Assembly: GCA_027563935.2 (NCBI GenBank)
Contig: CM050448.1
Coordinates: 69,945,843 to 70,009,842, forward strand
Direction: 5' to 3'
Length of the DNA: 64,000 bases
DNA from: Costus lasius
Taxonomy: Eukaryota; Streptophyta; Magnoliopsida; Zingiberales; Costaceae
The position numbers and the translations under genes were made by a program. The notes beneath the pieces were generated by a model. It saw only the letters and a program-made list of their open reading frames with translations. It made no database searches and was not told where the DNA came from. Shown piece after piece: positions 63,861 through 64,000 of the stretch. Position 1 is the first letter of the stretch. Each line of letters begins with the position of its first letter.

Positions 63861-64000
63861 TGAACTCGATTATGAGCTTTAATTGTTATTAATCTTATTT
63901 TCATTCTTAATTATAACATTGATTTTATTCTTGAAAATTATCTTCTTCTTCATTTTGATCTCAGTTTTGGTCTCTTATTTTAGTTTTAATCTTCTAATTC

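Larger units (their letters stand above)
23841..64000 (+). repeat. 505-bp satellite array, main block (about 40 kb)
   Basis: This is uninterrupted head-to-tail satellite to the end of the window, roughly 80 monomers, all in one orientation. At the right end the landmark spacing is almost exactly 505 bp. The plus strand is strongly T-rich and G-poor. Most CpGs fall in the word AACTCGATT, present three times per monomer. Each monomer is a diverged dimer: TTGATTTT, CATCTTTATCTT, AAACTCGATT and AATCTTGATATT recur about 245-258 bp apart inside it. Frames of 60-87 codons rich in I/L/F recur once per monomer but encode no domain and are frequently broken; they are not annotated as genes. No transposon, RNA gene or host gene is seen inside. 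Confidence 0.95.

Noticed and set aside
23841..64000. CRISPR array
   Set aside because: Repeats are contiguous monomers of about 505 bp without unique spacers, no cas genes are present, and the context is a eukaryotic genome.

Overview
The window looks like heterochromatic plant nuclear DNA. It holds a long AT-rich, T-skewed tandem satellite with a monomer of about 505 bp, interrupted by three Ty1/copia LTR-retrotransposon insertions. The evidence for a plant is the copia gag-pol architecture, the initiator-Met-tRNA type primer site (TGGTATCAGAGC), LTRs of about 1.7 kb that begin TGTTGGGGTATGCCC, and the AAGTGGGAGA polypurine tract. Together these resemble the Angela/BARE-like lineage of flowering plants. 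I cannot name the species. I see no ordinary host gene, no tRNA or rRNA gene, no CRISPR array and nothing bacterial.

Layout: 1-1899 is satellite. 1900-11027 is copia element 1 (plus strand, 9,128 bp, CTTAA target duplication), complete except for a one-base deletion that splits gag-pol. 11028-13035 is satellite. 13036-23835 is a minus-strand solo LTR (GTTAT target duplication) that was later split by copia element 2 at 14058-23190 (plus strand, 9,133 bp, GAAAA target duplication). Element 2 has an uninterrupted 1,293-codon gag-pol frame and nearly identical LTRs. 23836-64000 is about 40 kb of uninterrupted satellite, all in the same orientation.

How the parts work: each element encodes Gag (with a CCHC zinc knuckle), aspartic protease, integrase, reverse transcriptase and RNase H as one polyprotein. 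The LTRs, primer-binding site and polypurine tract supply the cis signals for transcription and reverse transcription. Element 2 looks competent from sequence alone. Element 1 has all its cis signals but a broken frame.

The satellite monomer is itself a diverged dimer of two halves of about 258 and 247 bp. The long array is organised into several local higher-order repeats of 2, 3, 4, 5 and about 9 monomers. The clearest are four near-identical 2,050-bp units (about 28.25-36.45 kb) and a 2,020-bp four-monomer unit at the right end. Shared deletions, a small inversion and hybrid monomers allow the history of duplications to be traced. The many repeated 60-87 codon hydrophobic frames in the array are by-products of T-rich satellite sequence, not genes. 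All comparisons were made by eye, so identity levels are approximate.
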